64,000 nucleotides of DNA from Rathayibacter sp. VKM Ac-2760. Its GTDB lineage: Bacteria > Actinomycetota > Actinomycetes > Actinomycetales > Microbacteriaceae. The position numbers and the translations under genes are program-made. The DNA is taken from assembly GCF_009834185.1 (NCBI RefSeq), contig NZ_CP047173.1, forward strand, positions 1,426,001 to 1,490,000, read 5' to 3'. How positions within the stretch are numbered: the first letter of the stretch is position 1; each line of letters starts with the position of its first letter. Positions 16,072 through 24,319 of this stretch are shown here, piece after piece. The notes beneath the pieces are model-generated. The model was not told where the DNA came from. It was given only the letters and a program-made list of their open reading frames with translations, and ran no database searches.

Positions 16072-16871
16072 TCCGGCGTGACGTAGGCGGAGGAGATGCC
16101 GCCGTCGACGAGGAAGGTCGAGCCGGTGATGAACGAGGCGTCGTCGCTCGCGAGGAAGGCCACCGCGGCGGCCAGCTCCTCCGGCTCGGCGAACCGCCCG
16201 ATCGGGATGTGCACGAGCCGGCGCTGCGCCCGCACCGGGTCCGCCGCGAACAGCTCCTGCAGCAGCGCCGTGTTGACCGGCCCGGGGCAGAGCGCGTTCA
16301 CCCGGATGCCCTGGCGGGCGTACTGCACGCCGAGCTCGCGGCTCATCGCGAGCACGCCGCCCTTCGAGGCGGTGTAGCTGATCTGCGAGGTCGCCGAGCC
16401 GAGCACGGCCACGAACGACGCGGTGTTGATGATCGAGCCGCGGCCCTGCCGGGTCATGTGCCGCAGCGCCGCCCGGCAGCAGAGGTAGACCGACTTCAGA
16501 TTCACGTCCTGCACCCGCTCCCAGGCCGGCAGCTCGGTCGTCTCGATCGAGTCGTCGTCCGGAGGCGAGATGCCCGCGTTGTTGAAGGCGATGTCGACCG
16601 AGCCGTAGGCGTCGACCGCGGCCTGGAAGAGCGCGTCGACCTCGGCCTCGCTCGTGACGTCGACCCGCACGAACATCCCGCCGAGCAGCTCCGCCGCCTC
16701 GGTGCCGCGCGCGACGTCGACGTCGGCGATGACCACGCGCGCTCCCTCGCGGGCGAAGCGCACCGCGGTGGCGAGACCGATGCCGCTGGCGCCGCCGGTG
16801 ATGACGGCGACCCGGCCGGCGAGGCGCTGCGTCAGATCCAGCGGAGTGGTGTCGAGGGGAGGGAGCGCCAT
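16068..16871 (-). CDS. SDR family oxidoreductase, probable alcohol dehydrogenase of the gamma-glutamylamine pathway
   Basis: A 267-residue classical short-chain dehydrogenase. The cofactor motif TGGASGIG is at 25-32, IADVDVARG suggests NAD preference (Asp after strand 2), FNNAGISPP follows, and the catalytic Ser plus YTASK (Tyr-x-x-x-Lys) are present. It lies between the aldehyde dehydrogenase and the regulator, overlapping the latter. Putrescine pathways use an FAD amine oxidase (PuuB) at this step. A dehydrogenase fits an alcohol group instead, such as the hydroxyl of gamma-glutamylethanolamide. That role is inference. Confidence 0.85.
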   Translation of the reverse strand: MALPPLDTTPLDLTQRLAGRVAVITGGASGIGLATAVRFAREGARVVIADVDVARGTEAAELLGGMFVRVDVTSEAEVDALFQAAVDAYGSVDIAFNNAGISPPDDDSIETTELPAWERVQDVNLKSVYLCCRAALRHMTRQGRGSIINTASFVAVLGSATSQISYTASKGGVLAMSRELGVQYARQGIRVNALCPGPVNTALLQELFAADPVRAQRRLVHIPIGRFAEPEELAAAVAFLASDDASFITGSTFLVDGGISSAYVTPE

Positions 16872-16939
16872 GGATCGGCCTTTCACGGAGGAGGAGCGGG
16901 GGAGGAGCGGGAGGAGCGGAGGGGGAGTCGTGGGCCGGC

Positions 16940-18318
16940 TCAGTCGGCCGCGAAGAAGACGTTCTTGGTCTCGGTGAAGCCGAGGGCCGCGTCCGGTCCG
17001 AGCTCGCGCCCGAGCCCGGACTGCTTGAAGCCGCCGAACGGCGTCGCGTAGCGGACCGACGAGTGCGAGTTGACCGAGAGGTTGCCGGCCTCGACCGCGC
17101 GGGACATCCGCAGTGCGCGGCCGAGATCGCGGGTCCAGATCGAGCCGGAGAGCCCGTAGTCGGTGTCGTTGGCGAGCCGGATCGCGTCCGCCTCGTCCTC
17201 GAACGGCAGCACGGAGACGACCGGGCCGAAGACCTCCTCGCGCCAGACGGCGTCGCCGGTAGCGGGCAGCAGGACGGTCGGCGGGAACCAGAAGCCCGGG
17301 CCGGACGGAGCCGACCCGCGGAACGCGACCGGCGCTCCCTCCGGCACGAAGCCGGCCACCCGCGCGTGATGCTCGGCCGACACCAGCGGACCCATCTCCG
17401 TCGCCTCCTCGCGCGGGTCGCCGACGACGACGCCCTGCACGGCCGGCTCGAGCAGCTCGAGGAAGCGGTCGAGGACGCGCCTCTCGACCAGGATCCGGCT
17501 GCGCGCGCAGCAGTCCTGGCCCGCGTTCTCGAAGACGCCGGAGGGCGCGGTGCTCGCGGCGCGCTCGAGGTCGGAGTCGGCGAAGACGATGTTCGCGCTC
17601 TTGCCGCCGAGCTCGAGCGTCACCCGCTTCACCTGGTCGGCGCAGCCCGCCATCACCCGCTTGCCGACGCGCGTCGATCCGGTGAAGACGACCTTGCGGA
17701 CCAGCGGATGCGTCACGAAGCGCTCGCCGACCACGTCGCCGCGCCCGGGCAGCACCTGGAAGAGGCCCTCGGGCAGGCCGGACGCGAGGGCCAGCTCGGC
17801 CAGGCGGAGACTCGTCAGCGGCGTCCACTCCGCGGGCTTCAGCACGACGGCGTTGCCCGCGGCGAGCGCCGGCGCGAAGCCCCAGGAGGCGATCGTCATC
17901 GGGAAGTTCCACGGCGTGATGATGCCGACCACGCCGAGCGGCTCGTGGACGGTGACGTCGAGCCCGCCGGCGACCGGGATCTGCGCGCCGAGCAGGCGCT
18001 CGGGGGCGGAGGAGGAGTACTCCAGCACGTCGCGGACGTGACCCGCCTCCCAGCGCGACTGGGTGATCGGGTGGCCGGAGTTGCGGGTCTCGAGCTGCGC
18101 CAGCTCCTCGATCGCGCCGTCGACGGCGGCGGCGAAGCGGCGGAGGGCGCGGGCCCGGTCGACGGGGGCGAGCGCCGCCCAGCCGCGCGTGCGCCGCGGC
18201 GGCGCGGCTCGATCGCGGCGTCGACGGCGGCGAGGTCGGCGAGGGCGATCTCGTCGAAGGCGGCGCCGGTCGCGGGGTCGACCAGGGTTTGCACGGCAGC
18301 GGGGGAGGGCGGGGTCAT
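16940..18318 (-). pseudogene. Aldehyde dehydrogenase, frameshifted near the N-terminus
   Basis: NAD(P)-dependent aldehyde dehydrogenase, normally about 460 residues here. The N-terminus (MTPPSPAAVQTLVDPATG) starts at the ATG at 18318. The rest, from GWAALAPVDRARALRRF onward, is in another frame, and the switch lies between 18181 and 18209 in a GC-only stretch. The remaining domain is intact: VGIITPWNFPM, FTGSTRVGK, LELGGKSAN (catalytic Glu), ENAGQDCCARS (catalytic Cys) and FGGFKQSGLGRE. A 1-nt deletion explains the break; sequence error is more likely than decay because everything else is conserved. The ATG overlaps the upstream stop as ATGA. Confidence 0.88.
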
Positions 18319-19127
18319 CGGGGTGCGTCCTTCGGGGTTCCGGAGCGGTCGTCGGCGTCGTGCGCGGCTCCCGCGCGGTGGGCGAGCGCCGCGGCGACGA
18401 GGCCGGTGAACAGTCGGGTGTCGGCGGTGTCCTCCTCCGGGTGCCACTGCACGCCGAGCGCGAAGCGGCGGCCCGGCAGCTCGAGCGCCTCGATGGTGCC
18501 GTCGGCGGTCCGGGCGGCGACCTCGAGGCCGTCGGCGACCCGGTCGACCGCCTGGTGGTGGTAGACCTGCGCGACGACGACGTCCTCGCCGAGCAGTCCG
18601 CGCAGGCGCGACTCCGGCTCGACGGCGACGTCGACGTGGGAGAACACGCCGCCGCCCGCCTGGTAGCGGCGGTCGCCGACGACGTCGGGCAGGTGCTGGT
18701 GCAGGGTGCCGCCGAGCGAGACGTTGAGCAGCTGCGCGCCGCGGCAGATGCCGAGGAACGGCAGATCGGCCTCGAGGGCGGCGGTCATCAGGTGGTCCTC
18801 CCAGGCGTCGCGCTCGGGGCGGGGCTCGTCCGTCTCCGGGTGCGGCTCCTGGCCGTAGCGGGCCGGGTCGATGTCCTTGCCGCCGCAGACGATCAGCCCG
18901 TCGAGCCGGGCGACGACCGCGCGGGCGGTCTCGGCCGAGGCCGGCTGGGGCGGCAGGAGCAGCGCCACGCCGCCGGCGCGGGTCACGGAGTCGAGGTAGT
19001 TCGCGGGCAGGAAGGACGCCTCGACGTCCCACACGCCCGACACGGCGCGCTCGCGGTAGGTCGTCAGTCCGATGATCGGGCGCGGGGCGACGACGCCGCC
19101 GCCGGTCGACGCGTCAGAGCCGCTCAA
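18315..19127 (-). CDS. Gamma-glutamyl-gamma-aminobutyrate hydrolase family (PuuD-like)
   Basis: A 270-residue class I glutamine amidotransferase-fold hydrolase that removes the gamma-glutamyl group from gamma-glutamylated acids. The triad is visible: nucleophile Cys 128 in LGICRGAQLLNV, and His 229/Glu 231 in VQWHPEED. CGGKDIDPARYG is the conserved GG(x)D loop of the PuuD group. Its start lies 14 nt inside the upstream synthetase gene and its stop overlaps the dehydrogenase ATG, so the genes are tightly coupled. If the substrate is ethanolamine, it would release glycine and glutamate from gamma-glutamylglycine. Confidence 0.9.
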   Translation of the reverse strand: MSGSDASTGGGVVAPRPIIGLTTYRERAVSGVWDVEASFLPANYLDSVTRAGGVALLLPPQPASAETARAVVARLDGLIVCGGKDIDPARYGQEPHPETDEPRPERDAWEDHLMTAALEADLPFLGICRGAQLLNVSLGGTLHQHLPDVVGDRRYQAGGGVFSHVDVAVEPESRLRGLLGEDVVVAQVYHHQAVDRVADGLEVAARTADGTIEALELPGRRFALGVQWHPEEDTADTRLFTGLVAAALAHRAGAAHDADDRSGTPKDAPR

Positions 19128-20547
19128 AGCCGCGCACCCTCTCCCAGTCGGTCACCGCCGCGTCGTAGGCGGCCAGCTCCACGCGGGCGTTGTTCACGTA
19201 GTGCTCCACGACCTCGTCGCCGAAGGCGGCCCTGGCGAGCGCGGACGACTCGAACAGGTCGGCCGCCTCGCGGAGGGTGGCCGGGACCCGCGGCGCCCCC
19301 GAGCCGTAGGCGTTGCCGGTGCAGGCGTCCTCGAGCTCGAGCTCGTTCTCTATGCCGTGCAGACCGGCGGCGACGAGCGCCGCGACGGCCAGGTACTGGT
19401 TGACGTCGCCGCCCGGCACCCGGTTCTCGACCCGCAGCCCGGCGCCGTGTCCGACGACGCGCAGGGCGCAGGTGCGGTTGTCGAGACCCCAGGCGACCGC
19501 GGTCGGCGCGAAGGAGCCGTCGACGTAGCGCTTGTAGGAGTTGATGTTCGGGGCGAAGAACAGCGTGAGCTCGCGCATCGCGGCCAGCTGGCCGGCCAGG
19601 TAGTGCCGGAAGAGCGGCGACATCCCGTGCTCGCCCGCCGCGTCGGCGAAGACGGGGGTGCCGTCCGTACCGCGGAGGGAGAGGTGGATGTGGCAGGAGT
19701 TGCCCTCGCGCTCGTTGAACTTGGCCATGAAGGTCAGGCTCTTGCCGTGCTTGTCGGCGATCTCCTTGGCGCCCGACTTGTAGATCGAGTGGTTGTCGCA
19801 GGTGACGAGGGCGGCGTCGTAGCGGAAGCCGATCTCCTGCTGGCCGAGGTTGCACTCGCCCTTGATGCCCTCGCAGTACAGGCCGGCGCCCTCCATCGAC
19901 ACCCGGATGTCCCGCATCAGCGGCTCCATCCGGGTCGAGGCGAGCAGGGCGTAGTCGATGTTGTAGTCGCTGGCGGGGGTCAGCTCGCGGTAGCCCTTCC
20001 GGAAGGCGTCGCGGTAGGAGTCGTCGAAGACGATGAACTCGAGCTCGGTCGCGACGAACGCCTCGAGCCCCCGGTCGGCGAGCCGGTCGAGCTGCGCGCG
20101 GAGGATCTGCCGGGGCGCCTCGCCCACCGGAGCGTCGTCGAGCCAGGTCAGATCGGCCGTCACCAGCGCGGTCCCCGGCAGCCACGGCGCGAGGCGCAGC
20201 GTCGACAGGTCCGGGATCATCTTCATGTCGCCGTAGCCGCGCTCCCAGCTGGAGAGGGCGTAGCCGTCGACGGTGTTCATCTCGACGTCGACCGCGAGCA
20301 GGTAGTTGCAGCACTCGGCGCCGTGCTCGGCCACGTCGTCCTGGAACAGCCGTGCGGAGATGCGCTTGCCGACGAGCCGGCCCTGCATGTCGGTGAAGGC
20401 GACGATGACGGTGTCGATCTCGCCGGCCTCGATCAGGGTGTCGAGCCGGTCGAGGGTGAGCATGCCGCGGGGGAGCGTGCGGGCGGCGCGCGTCGTGTCG
20501 GCGCGCGGCTGGGCGGCGCGCGGCTGGTCGGCGCTGTCGGGTGCCAT
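19114..20547 (-). CDS. Glutamine synthetase-like gamma-glutamylamine ligase (GlnA4/PuuA type)
   Basis: A 477-residue glutamine synthetase-fold ligase that ATP-dependently joins glutamate to an amine. Motifs: ATELEFIVFDDSY (metal Glu), EGIKGECNLGQQEIGF, MAKFNEREGNSCHIHLSL (ATP/metal His), SYKRYVDGSFAPT and LRVENRVPGGDVNQYLA. The C-terminal adenylylation loop of biosynthetic GlnA is missing, as in GlnA3/GlnA4 and PuuA enzymes. It is the first gene of the operon and divergent from an ethanolamine-type permease, so gamma-glutamylethanolamide synthetase is the best guess; polyamine use remains possible. Confidence 0.9.
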   Translation of the reverse strand: MAPDSADQPRAAQPRADTTRAARTLPRGMLTLDRLDTLIEAGEIDTVIVAFTDMQGRLVGKRISARLFQDDVAEHGAECCNYLLAVDVEMNTVDGYALSSWERGYGDMKMIPDLSTLRLAPWLPGTALVTADLTWLDDAPVGEAPRQILRAQLDRLADRGLEAFVATELEFIVFDDSYRDAFRKGYRELTPASDYNIDYALLASTRMEPLMRDIRVSMEGAGLYCEGIKGECNLGQQEIGFRYDAALVTCDNHSIYKSGAKEIADKHGKSLTFMAKFNEREGNSCHIHLSLRGTDGTPVFADAAGEHGMSPLFRHYLAGQLAAMRELTLFFAPNINSYKRYVDGSFAPTAVAWGLDNRTCALRVVGHGAGLRVENRVPGGDVNQYLAVAALVAAGLHGIENELELEDACTGNAYGSGAPRVPATLREAADLFESSALARAAFGDEVVEHYVNNARVELAAYDAAVTDWERVRGFERL

Positions 20548-20591
20548 GGCGTGCCTCCGGAGATCGCTCCGCCGGGCGGGACGGACGCCGC

Positions 20592-20620
20592 ATGGTCGGA
20601 TTCGGGACCATTAGACCACA
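20592..20620. promoter_or_regulatory. Candidate operator between the permease and synthetase genes
   Basis: An exact dyad ATGGTC-N8-GACCAT (20592-20611) is followed by a further GACC half-site (20615-20618) in the 238-nt divergent intergenic region. Isolated GGTC/GACC copies recur near 20726 and 20747. The FCD regulator encoded in the operon is the obvious candidate ligand. Confidence 0.4.
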
Positions 20621-20752
20621 GCCCGTCTCGGTCGTGCTCCCGGTCGCCCGGTTGTCGCGCAGGGTCCATGGCGAGCCGTCGGCGCAGTGCCTCGATCGCG
20701 CCGTTCACACCCCTGTAACGCCATTGGTCTTCCCCGCGTCCATTGAGGACCC

Positions 20753-20758
20753 TATGCT
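20753..20758 (+). promoter_or_regulatory. -10 box of the ethanolamine-type permease gene
   Basis: TATGCT, 27 nt before the ATG at 20786. A GAGGAGA ribosome site follows it. Confidence 0.5.
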
Positions 20759-20785
20759 CTGAGCCACCCGAGCCGAGGAGACCCG

Positions 20786-22372
20786 ATGGCAGAGCAGACG
20801 AAGCAGACTCCGACGAGCAAGGGTGCGAGGCGCCCGGCGGCGTCCGGGCCCGACTCCGCGAACGTCACGAGCACCGCGGGGGTGACCTACCGCGAGGCCG
20901 AGGCCGGCTACTTCGAGAAGCGCACCCTGCGCCGCTCCGCCGGCGTCTGGGGGCTCTGGGGTCTGGCCGTCGCCGCCGTCATCTCGGGTGACTTCTCGGG
21001 CTGGAACTTCGGGATCGAGTTCGCCGGCTTCGGCGGGATGCTGATCGCCTTCGCGGTCCTCGTGGTGATGTACTACGGCCTGATCTTCTCGATCGGCGAG
21101 ATGTCGGCCGCGATGCCGCACACCGGCGGCGCCTACTCCTTCGCCCGCTCGGCGATGGGGCCGTGGGGCGGTCTGGTCACCGGACTGGCCGAGACCATCG
21201 AGTACGTGGCCACCACCGCCGTGGTCGTCTTCTTCTCGGCGCAGTACGCGAACGGGGTGACGAGCGAGCTGCTCGGCTTCGACCTCTCCGGCGCGATGTG
21301 GATCTGGTGGCTCGTCCTCTACATCGTCTTCGTCGCGCTGAACTCCGCGGGCGCGGCGATCTCGTTCCGCTTCGCGATCGTCGTCTCGATCGTGTCCATC
21401 GCGATCCTGCTGGCCTTCTCCGTGATGGCGCTGCTCTCGCCGGCGCTCGACTGGTCGAGCCTGTGGAACATCGCGCCGGACGCGGGCCAGTCCGAGTTCC
21501 TCCCGCACGGCGTCCTGCCGATCCTCTTCGCACTGCCGTTCGCCATGTGGTTCTTCCTCGGCATCGAGGAGCTGCCGCTCGCGGCCGAGGAGGCGCACGA
21601 TCCGGTCCGCGACATCCCCCGCGCCGGCTTCTGGGCCCGCGGCACGCTGATCGTGACCGGACTGCTCGTCCTCTTCCTCAACACCGCGCTGATCGGCTCC
21701 GAGGACATGGGCGTCTCGACCGAGCCGCTGCTCGACGGCTTCCGCGCGATGGTCGGCGACGGGGCGGCGGCCGTGCTCGCGCTGTTCGCCCTGATCGGGC
21801 TGCTCGCCTCACTGCAGGGCATCATGTTCGCCTACGGGCGCAACATGTACTCGCTCTCCCGGGCGGGCTACTACCCCCGCGTCTTCTCGCTCACCGGGAA
21901 GCGCCAGACGCCGTGGATCGCCCTGACCGTGGGCGCGGTCATCGGCTTCGTCGCCCTCGTCGTCGTCGACGTGCTCAGCCGGCTCGACCCGGACAACGCC
22001 GGCGCCGTCGCGGGAGCGATCGTGCTGAACATCGCGGTCTGGGGCGCGGTCGTCGCGTACTTCATGCAGATGGTCTCGTTCGTGCTGCTGCGCCGCCGGT
22101 TCCCGAGCGCGACCCGTCCGTACCGCAGCCCGTGGGGTGTGCCGGGTGCGGTGATCGCGGCGCTGATCAACGTGCTGATCTTCCTCGGCTTCCTCTTCAA
22201 CGACGCGTTCCAGCCCGCGATCATCGCCATCGCCGTGGTCTACGTGATCATCCTGATCGGCTTCGCGGTCTGGGGGCGGAAGCGCCTCGTGCTCTCGCCC
22301 GAGGAGCGCTACGCGCTGAGCGGCGGACTGCACGCGGCGCCGAGCATCCCGGAGCCGGATCGCGTCGACTGA
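20786..22372 (+). CDS. APC permease of the ethanolamine transporter type
   Basis: A 528-residue transporter with about twelve membrane helices. The region YFEKRTLRRSAGVWGLWGLA then VISGDFSGWNFGIEFAGFGG closely follows ethanolamine permeases (Eat). The middle motif FFLGIEELPLAAEEAHDPVRD and the late SLSRAGYYPRVFSL are typical too. The N-terminus is polar and about 45 residues long. It is divergent from the gamma-glutamylamine ligase operon, which supports uptake of a small amine, most likely ethanolamine, for that pathway. A ribosome site (GAGGAGA) precedes the ATG. Confidence 0.9.
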   Translation: MAEQTKQTPTSKGARRPAASGPDSANVTSTAGVTYREAEAGYFEKRTLRRSAGVWGLWGLAVAAVISGDFSGWNFGIEFAGFGGMLIAFAVLVVMYYGLIFSIGEMSAAMPHTGGAYSFARSAMGPWGGLVTGLAETIEYVATTAVVVFFSAQYANGVTSELLGFDLSGAMWIWWLVLYIVFVALNSAGAAISFRFAIVVSIVSIAILLAFSVMALLSPALDWSSLWNIAPDAGQSEFLPHGVLPILFALPFAMWFFLGIEELPLAAEEAHDPVRDIPRAGFWARGTLIVTGLLVLFLNTALIGSEDMGVSTEPLLDGFRAMVGDGAAAVLALFALIGLLASLQGIMFAYGRNMYSLSRAGYYPRVFSLTGKRQTPWIALTVGAVIGFVALVVVDVLSRLDPDNAGAVAGAIVLNIAVWGAVVAYFMQMVSFVLLRRRFPSATRPYRSPWGVPGAVIAALINVLIFLGFLFNDAFQPAIIAIAVVYVIILIGFAVWGRKRLVLSPEERYALSGGLHAAPSIPEPDRVD

Positions 22373-22388
22373 CGCGCGGCGTCCGGGG

Positions 22389-22526
22389 TCAGGAGGCGCC
22401 GCCGCGGCTGTCGTGGCCGGGGTCGAACGCGACGGGGGAGAGCCCGTCGCTCCGGATCGCGAGCGCGAGCGGGAGGGCGAGCGCGGTGAGCAGGACGGCG
22501 GTGAGGAGGGTGAGCAGGAGGAGCAT
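22389..22526 (-). CDS. Possible 45-residue single-helix membrane protein
   Basis: A short ORF starting at an ATG on the minus strand. It has an uninterrupted hydrophobic helix (LLLLTLLTAVLLTALALPLA) and a polar tail ending in DGLSPVAFDPGHDSRGGAS. It fills part of the 430-nt gap between the permease and aspartase genes. The clean membrane-helix-plus-tail layout suggests a real small protein, but I recognise no family and the GC-rich context makes chance possible. Confidence 0.35.
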   Translation of the reverse strand: MLLLLTLLTAVLLTALALPLALAIRSDGLSPVAFDPGHDSRGGAS

Positions 22527-22557
22527 GAGGGGTCCGATCTCGAGGTGATGCTCCGAG

Positions 22558-22651
22558 AGTGGACCCGTCCACTTGTCCGCGGGGCTCGAGGAGCAGTCCA
22601 CTTCGGCCGGTCCGGTCCATCCCCGTCCGGCCGCGCCAAGGTGGACTGCTC
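22558..22651. promoter_or_regulatory. Nested GTGGAC/GTCCAC dyads upstream of aspA
   Basis: A perfect 7-2-7 palindrome AGTGGAC-CC-GTCCACT lies at 22558-22573. A second pair, GAGCAGTCCAC (22591-22601) and its complement (22641-22651), is separated by 39 nt and ends 16 nt before a TAGGCT box, that is, about where the -35 element should be. This suggests a repressor or activator site for the aspartase gene; no regulator is identified. Confidence 0.4.
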
Positions 22652-22667
22652 GGCTGGAGCCCCGGCG

Positions 22668-22673
22668 TAGGCT
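22668..22673 (+). promoter_or_regulatory. -10 box upstream of aspA
   Basis: TAGGCT, about 130 nt before the preferred GTG and 64 nt before the alternative GTG at 22738. Confidence 0.5.
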
Positions 22674-22803
22674 GGCCCCGCAGTCCGCGGACCCCCTGCA
22701 CCCTTCGGGGCCGCACGACGACAGCGATGGAGCTGACGTGACCTCCGCCTCGACCACCCTCCCCGAGAGCATCGACCCGCCGAGCCGGCCGGAAGGACCC
22801 CCT

Positions 22804-24243
22804 GTGAACGGCGCCACCCGCACCGAGACCGACTCGCTCGGCCCGCTCGACATCCCGGCCGACGCCTACTGGGGCATCCACACCGCCCGGGCCCTGGACA
22901 ACTTCCCGATCTCGAAGCGCCCGATCTCGATCTACCCGGACCTCGTCCGCGCGCTGGCGACCGTCAAGCTCGCGGGGGCCCGGGCGAACACGGAGATCGG
23001 CAGCCTCGCCCCGGCGAAGGCCGAGCTGATCGAGCAGGCCTGCCGCCGGATCATCGACGGCGAGTTCCACGACCAGTTCGTGGTCGGTGTCATCCAGGGC
23101 GGCGCCGGCACCTCGACGAACATGAACGCGAACGAGGTCGTCGCCAACGTCGCCCTCGAGATCGCCGGCCGGCCCAAGGGTGACTACGCCTTCCTGCACC
23201 CCCTCGACGACGTGAACCGCAGCCAGTCCACCAACGACGTCTACCCGACGTCGATCAAGATCGCGATGACCTGGTCGCTGCGCCGGCTGCTCGACGAGCT
23301 CGCCCTCCTCCAGGCCTCGTTCTCGCGGAAGGCCGTCGAGTTCGGCAGCGTCCTCAAGGTCGGCCGGACGCAGCTGCAGGACGCGGTGCCGATGACCCTC
23401 GGCCAGGAGTTCCACGGCTTCGCCACCACGCTCGGCGAGGACCACGCGCGCCTCTCCGAGACGATCTGGCTGCTCGCCGAGGTCAACATCGGCGCCACCG
23501 CGATCGGCACCGGCATCACCGCCGATCCGCGCTACGGCGCCGCCGCCGTCCGCCACCTCAACGAGCTGACCGACCTCGACCTCGAGATGGCGCAGGACCT
23601 GGTCGAGGCGACCAGCGACGCCGGCGTCTTCATGTCGTTCTCGAGCGCGCTGAAGCGCTCGGCGATCAAGCTCTCCAAGATCTGCAACGACCTCCGCCTG
23701 CTCTCCTCGGGCCCGCAGGCCGGCTTCGGCGAGCTCAACCTGCCGCCGCGCCAGGCCGGCTCGAGCATCATGCCCGGCAAGGTGAACCCGGTGATCCCCG
23801 AGGTCGTCAACCAGGTCGCCTACTCGGTGGCCGGCGCCGACGTCACCGTGACCATGGCGGCCGAGGCCGGCCAGCTGCAGCTCAACGCCTTCGAGCCGGT
23901 GATCGCGCACTCGCTGCTGCAGTCGATCACCTGGATGACCCAGGCCTGTCTCACGCTCCGGATCAACTGCATCGACGGCGTCACCGCCAACGTCGACCGG
24001 CTGGAGGCGATGGTCGCCTCCTCGGTCGGCGTGGTCACCGCGCTGACCCCGAGCATCGGCTACACCGCGTCGGCGGCCCTCGCGAAGGCGGCGCTCGCCA
24101 CCGGGCGCAACGTCGCCGACCTGGTGGTCGAGGCCGGTCTGATGTCGCGCGAGGAGGTGCTGCGGCTCATCTCACCCGCGCGCCTCTCCGGCATCGAGGC
24201 GATGACCGCGTCCCTCCCGATCATCGAGCCGACGCCGGAGTAG
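22804..24243 (+). CDS. aspA: Aspartate ammonia-lyase
   Basis: A 479-residue fumarase/aspartase superfamily enzyme that deaminates L-aspartate to fumarate. The superfamily signature GSSIMPGKVNP is present. So are the first conserved region (GGAGTSTNMNANEVVANVAL) and the second (VGRTQLQDAVPMTLGQEF). TNMNANEV and LQDAVP favour aspartase over fumarase C. The GTG at 22804 has a GGAAGGA ribosome site and gives the usual distance to DSLGPLDIPADAYWG; a GTG at 22738 would add 22 residues. It converges on the alkA-like gene across a palindromic repeat. Confidence 0.9.
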   Translation: MNGATRTETDSLGPLDIPADAYWGIHTARALDNFPISKRPISIYPDLVRALATVKLAGARANTEIGSLAPAKAELIEQACRRIIDGEFHDQFVVGVIQGGAGTSTNMNANEVVANVALEIAGRPKGDYAFLHPLDDVNRSQSTNDVYPTSIKIAMTWSLRRLLDELALLQASFSRKAVEFGSVLKVGRTQLQDAVPMTLGQEFHGFATTLGEDHARLSETIWLLAEVNIGATAIGTGITADPRYGAAAVRHLNELTDLDLEMAQDLVEATSDAGVFMSFSSALKRSAIKLSKICNDLRLLSSGPQAGFGELNLPPRQAGSSIMPGKVNPVIPEVVNQVAYSVAGADVTVTMAAEAGQLQLNAFEPVIAHSLLQSITWMTQACLTLRINCIDGVTANVDRLEAMVASSVGVVTALTPSIGYTASAALAKAALATGRNVADLVVEAGLMSREEVLRLISPARLSGIEAMTASLPIIEPTPE

Positions 24244-24252
24244 TCCGGCCCA

Positions 24253-24319
24253 CTCCGCGAGATGCCACTTGCGCGCGCCTTCCTCGGCGTGTCGCGCTCA
24301 CAAGTGGCATCTCGCGGAG
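24253..24319. repeat. Palindromic element, family B, copy 1
   Basis: Perfect 19-bp arms, CTCCGCGAGATGCCACTTG at 24253-24271 and its complement at 24301-24319, surround a 29-nt centre. It lies between convergent genes, and its right arm forms the last codons and stop of the alkA-like gene. A second copy is at 36790-36862. Confidence 0.8.
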
